DNA of 64,000 nucleotides from Phoronis australis (Eukaryota; Phoronida; Phoronidae), in the NCBI GenBank assembly GCA_002633005.1, contig NMRA01000007.1, positions 824,811 through 888,810 of the forward strand, written 5' to 3'. The position numbers and the translations under genes were made by a program. A model generated the notes under the pieces. That model did not search any database. It was not told the origin of the DNA and saw only the letters and a list, made by a program, of their open reading frames with translations. Below are positions 51,001-57,000 of this stretch, piece after piece. Within the stretch, counting starts at the first letter, position 1. Each line of letters starts with the position of its first letter.

Positions 51001-54000
51001 ATTTCAGTGTTTGAGAGGAACTGATAGAAGTTTGTACATTGCTCAAGGCCAGGCTCAATAGAAGGCTTGCTCCAGGTCAAGCATGGTCTCAAGCAATGAC
51101 CAAATGTCAGGTCTTCTAGAAATACAGAAACCGCTTTTAATTTGAGATAAAAAGGCATCTAACGTAAGTATTACTATGACAAGTTATTTAAATCAAGATT
51201 TGGTCTTTTTCATGTTTTTGACTGAAGGCAAGATCTTACCAGCTTCAATGAAATAAACTGGAAATTCAATAACAGAACTCCCTGAAGGCCACTGCCTTAA
51301 CTTTGCTGTAGTTTAACATCACGTTACCAAATCTAAACTACAATAAACATTTTAGTTGTTTTCTATTGCCAATTATGCCACAAACAAACTTGACATTAAC
51401 TAATTTAGAATAAGACTATTTACAGAGACAGTAGCCCAGTGCCGAATAAACAAGACAGCAGAAGTAGCATATGCTATGGGCCCCGCGCTTTTTTGGGCCC
51501 TGCCTTCACAGGATTTATAGATGCACCAATACAATAAACGTATGTTTTGGCTGATGCGAACCCGATTTGGGAAGTTCACGTTGTTAGCCCCACCCTTTTC
51601 AATAACTGTAGGGTCAAAGGTGCAGTGGCCCACTGAGTAAGCGATGTTCAAAGAATTGTAGGTGCTGTAATGCTGCTCAAAGCTTTTAAGCTTAAAAGCT
51701 TTCAGTCACATAAAAAACTGCAAGTCCCCAAAAGTGCAGAGGCTCATCGAGGTGCCGGGCATTGCTTGATTTTTTTAAACCTTTCTTGAATTTGCAGAGC
51801 GGAAAAATATGCAAAAATTAAAATGTGTACATTTGACAAAGGTGGCGTTCTTGATTTTATAATTGGCACAATCACGGGGCCTCTAATTAAGGGTTTGTAA
51901 ATTAGCAGGAAATCCTCCAATTCCATCAACAACTATCGTTGCCCAGTAGACACACTATCTCGTCATGTAGAAGCAGTCTCAAATGCTTTCTTTCTCAAAA
52001 GTGAAAATTACACCTACTTTGCTTTTGCTTTGAGATAGTCGTTGTCTAAGTTTTTGAGCTGGGGCCTCGCTTGTCAACTTACGCTACAGGCCCTGCAATT
52101 GTTTAATCCGGCACTGAAGTAGCCTCTCTTTGCCAGAAAAACACTACAAAAGGTAGTAGTCGAGAAACTTTGATAGACATTCAACTACGATAACAGTCTT
52201 CCCTTCCAAGTACAAATACTTACGTTGCTTTACCCTCTCTAATGAAAACACAAGAGAGAGTCAGCTTGAGCGACGCCGACACGACCTTCTTCGAGGCCAG
52301 TTTGAACTTGACTAGTAGGTCAACTTGCGATGGAACGTAAGTTGCGTACAGCTTCATGTTCACATTCTTACTGGCTACGACCTTCCGTCGTCCCTTCCTG
52401 TCTTGCTGCATGAACAGAAAATAAAGACGCGTGGCAAATTTCGTAGAAAAAAACACCCGAGTTATGAAACGTCGCAAAAAATTAATAGCAAACTAGATCA
52501 ACAAGTCTAAAAAGTAGGGTTTATGGCTTCGTAAAAATATGTATTTTTTAAAAAAAAAGGGTGTAGCTTTCGATTTAGGCATTTATACCAGTTTGCCCTT
52601 GATTGAGACACGTGATAATGTCTCACTACTTCCCACTGTTTAAGTTGCACCCACCGTGGTCTCAAGCAATAACTAAAAGGTAATTGTTGCGAAGAAATCA
52701 CTTCTAGACAATAGTTTTATCAAGGTAAGCAGTATGAATCAAAGGTTACCTTTTTCATAGAAGGCATGTTTATAACACCTTTAAACAAACTAAATATTTA
52801 AGACAAAAAACAAACTAAGCATAAATAAAGTGCATAAGTGCAAGCCTTATACCTCCTCTATTACAAAAGTCCATTCCTTGTCTTCAAACTCCGTTGCTTT
52901 GGGATCTCTGAATAGAGTTATGTTGGTCTCAACGTTTTCCGGCACAGGCCACATTACATGACCTTTGTAGGGGTTTTTCAGAGTTGGCTCCCATGTATGC
53001 GGCTGGAACAGACGGCACAATAGAAAGGATTAGGGACATACTCAGTGTGGACATATTTTTACAACCAGTAGTAAGAATAGCGACTAACATTGCCATGTTA
53101 GAGCGGTAAGTGGCCTAATTCCATTTGAGAACTGTCAAAAGCAGGTGAAATGGGGCTTCAAAGCACTGTACAGCAACACAGTTAATTTAATTTCCCGAAA
53201 ACAAGAAAGAAGATATCTAATTTTCATTAAAAGTTTACAATCGGGAATTTGAACGAACAGGCTTGCACAACTGTAAGCCGAGGGGTTTATATTCGTAAAA
53301 TTTTACAAATATAAGGCCATGTTTCCAAAGCCACAACTACAATTTTTCAGTGTTTGTGGGGTTTCACAAAATGAAGAGAGCATAGCCAGTGAAAAAACAT
53401 AGCTTCGTTCCAGCCTCCAGTGTGTAGTCTGCATTGAGGAACTCAAAAATACAGTCAATTTCCTGACTGCATTGACTTTCTTATTTGAGAAGTCACTTGA
53501 GTTGGTTAGCATGATAGGTGTTGTTATTACAACATTTGAAACAAAAGTAACCAATGTGAACCAACGAAATGTGCCCATGAATGCACCACAAATGCTAAAC
53601 TTCTAGGGATGTTAATATCATAAAAATGGCCACTAAATGGAGCAGGATAGGTCGAACCCCTCTGAAAATGGAAAGGCGCATTCATAGGAAAACACTTGCC
53701 AAATTTCACAAAGATCCTCCAAAGGATGAAAGAGATACAGTCGTGGACGAAAAAAATTGCCATTAGGGAGGCCACTGCACCTGCACATTTCTGAAAATCG
53801 ACACCAGTCATGGTTTTCTCATCAGGAACATATCTATGAATTTTCATGATAATCCTTTGAGCGGTTTGGTAAATAAAGAGGTGGACGGTAAAAAACAGAC
53901 TGAAAATAATAAAAATGGACATTAGGGGGCGCAAAATACACCGAATCCGTCAAAAAATTGAAAAGCATTGTCATCCCTCTAATAGAAACTTTTTTGCCAC

Positions 54001-57000
54001 ATTCCATGAAAATCTATTTATCAACTCCGAAGATATTGAGGCAAACACAAAAAATTGTCCCAAACGGGCACAAATGTAGTTGGATTGGTCCAAAACTCAT
54101 TATCATCCATAGTCAGCTTTTGTCGCCACATATCAATTAAAATTCACAAAGCTCCTACCAAGGGTTATGGAGATACGGCCACCTCAAAAATTCCTATCTG
54201 CCCCAGGGTCTTACTATCAGAAATTCCCAGTAGTGCTACAAACCACAAGGCTCTAATGATTGGCTCTCTTCGTAACACAAAGACGAGCTAAAAGTGGCAA
54301 ATAAGCGTACTGGTAGACAGCCTATGGGTAAACGTGTTGGAATTTTTTTCCATTGCTACAAGGATCAGACTGCCAAAGGATCAGACAGCCTATGACCAAA
54401 AGTGCAGGCATTTTTTCCATTGCTACAAAGAGTAACATGGCGAAAGGATCATCAACAGCAATTCTCAAATTAATTCACGCAAAATTAATTGTCAAAATGG
54501 TAATTTTTCCGTTTTCTCAATGGCTGATTCAACTTTTTGCAAATAATGGGAACTTAAGCTGCTCATGACAACTACACATTACAAATCATGCAGCAATAAA
54601 CTAAAAGGTTTTTAATCTTTATTTTTGTAGAAAAATTTAAGAAAATAGAATTGCTTATGTTCGCCATACTGTGTACTAAATAAGTATGGAATTACTGTTA
54701 CGCGACTTCTCATTGGTTAACAGAACACAGTAAGATTGGTCGGAAAATAACATTCGGATTTGTAGATTATAAGGCATCAAACAAAACAACGCACTCTGCT
54801 TTTCAGGCTCATTCCAACAGCATGTTTACGAAAAACGTACAAATCAAGGCATACGCACTGATACTCAGATTAATTTTTGCTTGTCGATCATCATCTTTTC
54901 ACAAGGCCACTCTCCCATGGCGCTGTGACTGACGAAAATAAAAGCTAAACAAGTGATCCATTTTTCGGTTTAAGCATGGTATCCAAGAGCTCTTCAAAAG
55001 CTACATACCTGCGTCGACTTTCGCCGACTCCTTCGAGTCCACACAATGCACAATTTATGAGGTTGCCTAAAAGTAAACAACAAAGCCTTACTTTTCTAAA
55101 AACAACAACGGAAAAAAACAACGGTCACCTTGCTAAGACACTGTTTTTTCTTCTGATGATGGTGTTTCAATAAACACCAAAACATGTCAAGCCAGTTTAA
55201 ATCAGTAGTTGTTTTAGTGCTACTTGCTATCATGGAAAACCTTACTTCTTGTACATCAACCTACATTTACAACCCAAAAGTTGTATATTACTGTTACTGA
55301 AGGAATCTAGATTGTCTCTAGAGAGAATTTTTAAAGTGCAAGTCAATCTGCAATGCTATTATTCAGGTACTACATAAAATGCTACCCCACAGCAACTCAT
55401 TGAATGCATTATCACCAAATATTCAATAGACAAGACAATCCATGGACAACTTGTACTGAACCACATACAAGATCCATCTTTGCGTGGATATGTGCAAATG
55501 GTCATAAGGGAATTCTATTGTTAAGTCTATGTTTCACAACCCATCTTAGGGAGTTGTCTACAGTCTAACACCCTAACAAGCTTGACATACTTCACTCTCA
55601 GCAGCAGGATGAGTAATGGTGTTCTTAATAACACTTCACAGCATCAAGTATGTTTACTATTGGCTGCTCTGCCATGCCTGCTTAGTTATGGATTTTCTAT
55701 GGGCAGATCACTAACGATATCTGTAAATCAAGATGCTAGAATGCAGACCGGTGACACACTTTAACAGCAAGTAACCCTTAACAATGATTTCAGATTAAAC
55801 AGACTAAAACAAATCTTTAGATGGCATTTCGATAGAAAAAATTGTCTAGATGTAAGTTCACATGAGTGATGAAAGTACATCCAGTTTTTAGTGGCAAAAA
55901 TAATAGCTTTTTAACAACACAAGTGTGTTGATCAACAACACAGCTGTGTTAATCAACAACACAGGTGTGTTGATCAGAAAGGAGATGTTGCCACCACCAA
56001 AAGCGAAACCGAAAATTATCCTATCAATAGTTTACATTGCACACGATATTGCTACAAGTGAAAGTAGCTGCAAAAATGCTTGCCCTTTAGTCAGTACGTG
56101 AACAAGGCATTGCTGTATAAGGGCATATATGTTGTGGCCAGCTTCACCTGCATAGAGTATTAGGTGCATCCGCTTATGAGCGAACCACTCGAGTAAAACC
56201 CAGATGCAAGTTTGCGTAATTTGATATAAAACAGCAAATTTTCATTATCATCTATTTAAATGATAAGAACTAAGAATGAATGAAAGACAAAAAAGACCTA
56301 GATCAAGGCAAATATTGTGTATGTGTATATCAGTATTTGTATGTGTAAAAGTAAGTGTACATGTATAAGTAATAAGAATGTGAGTGTGTATAAGTATGTG
56401 TATATATGTGTGTATATAAGTATTTAGTATGTGTATAAGTATGTGTATATATGTGTATATATAAGTATTTAGTATGTGTATAAGTATGTGTATATATGTG
56501 TGTATATAAGTATTTAGTATGTGTATAAGTATGTGTATATATGTGTGTATATAAGTATTTAGTATGTGTATAAGTATGTGTATATATGTGTATATATAAG
56601 TATTTAGTATGTGTATAAGTATGTGTATATATGTGTATATATAAGTATTTAGTATGTGTATAAGTACGTGTATGTGTATTTATGTGTACATATGGCCAAC
56701 TACACCTATAACTGGTACTTAGGCTTATGCGTTTACATATGAAACAACTGAACAAAAATTTTGAAAAAAACACATATGGCTAATACGTTCATATACAGTA
56801 GATGATTTTACACACATCAGAGCACTTATCTAGTCCATGTTTAAATAATTACGTTAATCCAAAACTAATATTTGACAACGAGCTCATGAGGTAGGCAAGT
56901 TGTAAAAGAAGACATTTTCTTAATTCAGTTATGTCAGCTTGCTCCACAGCTCCACAGTAAAATCTCACCAATTTTGGACTATAATAATTGCCAAAATTAC

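Larger units (their letters stand above)
48125..52223 (-). other. EHBP1 intron 4 (4.1 kb)
   Basis: Two family A inverted-repeat elements (48723-49031, 49541-49771) and a purine-rich patch (about 50030-50300). No exon is needed here: the flanking exons are contiguous with the family sequence. Confidence 0.65.

Noticed and set aside
56330-56773. Minus-strand open frame of 147 codons with THTKYLY repeats
   Set aside because: Purely the translation of a 45-bp TG/TA minisatellite whose unit is a multiple of three.
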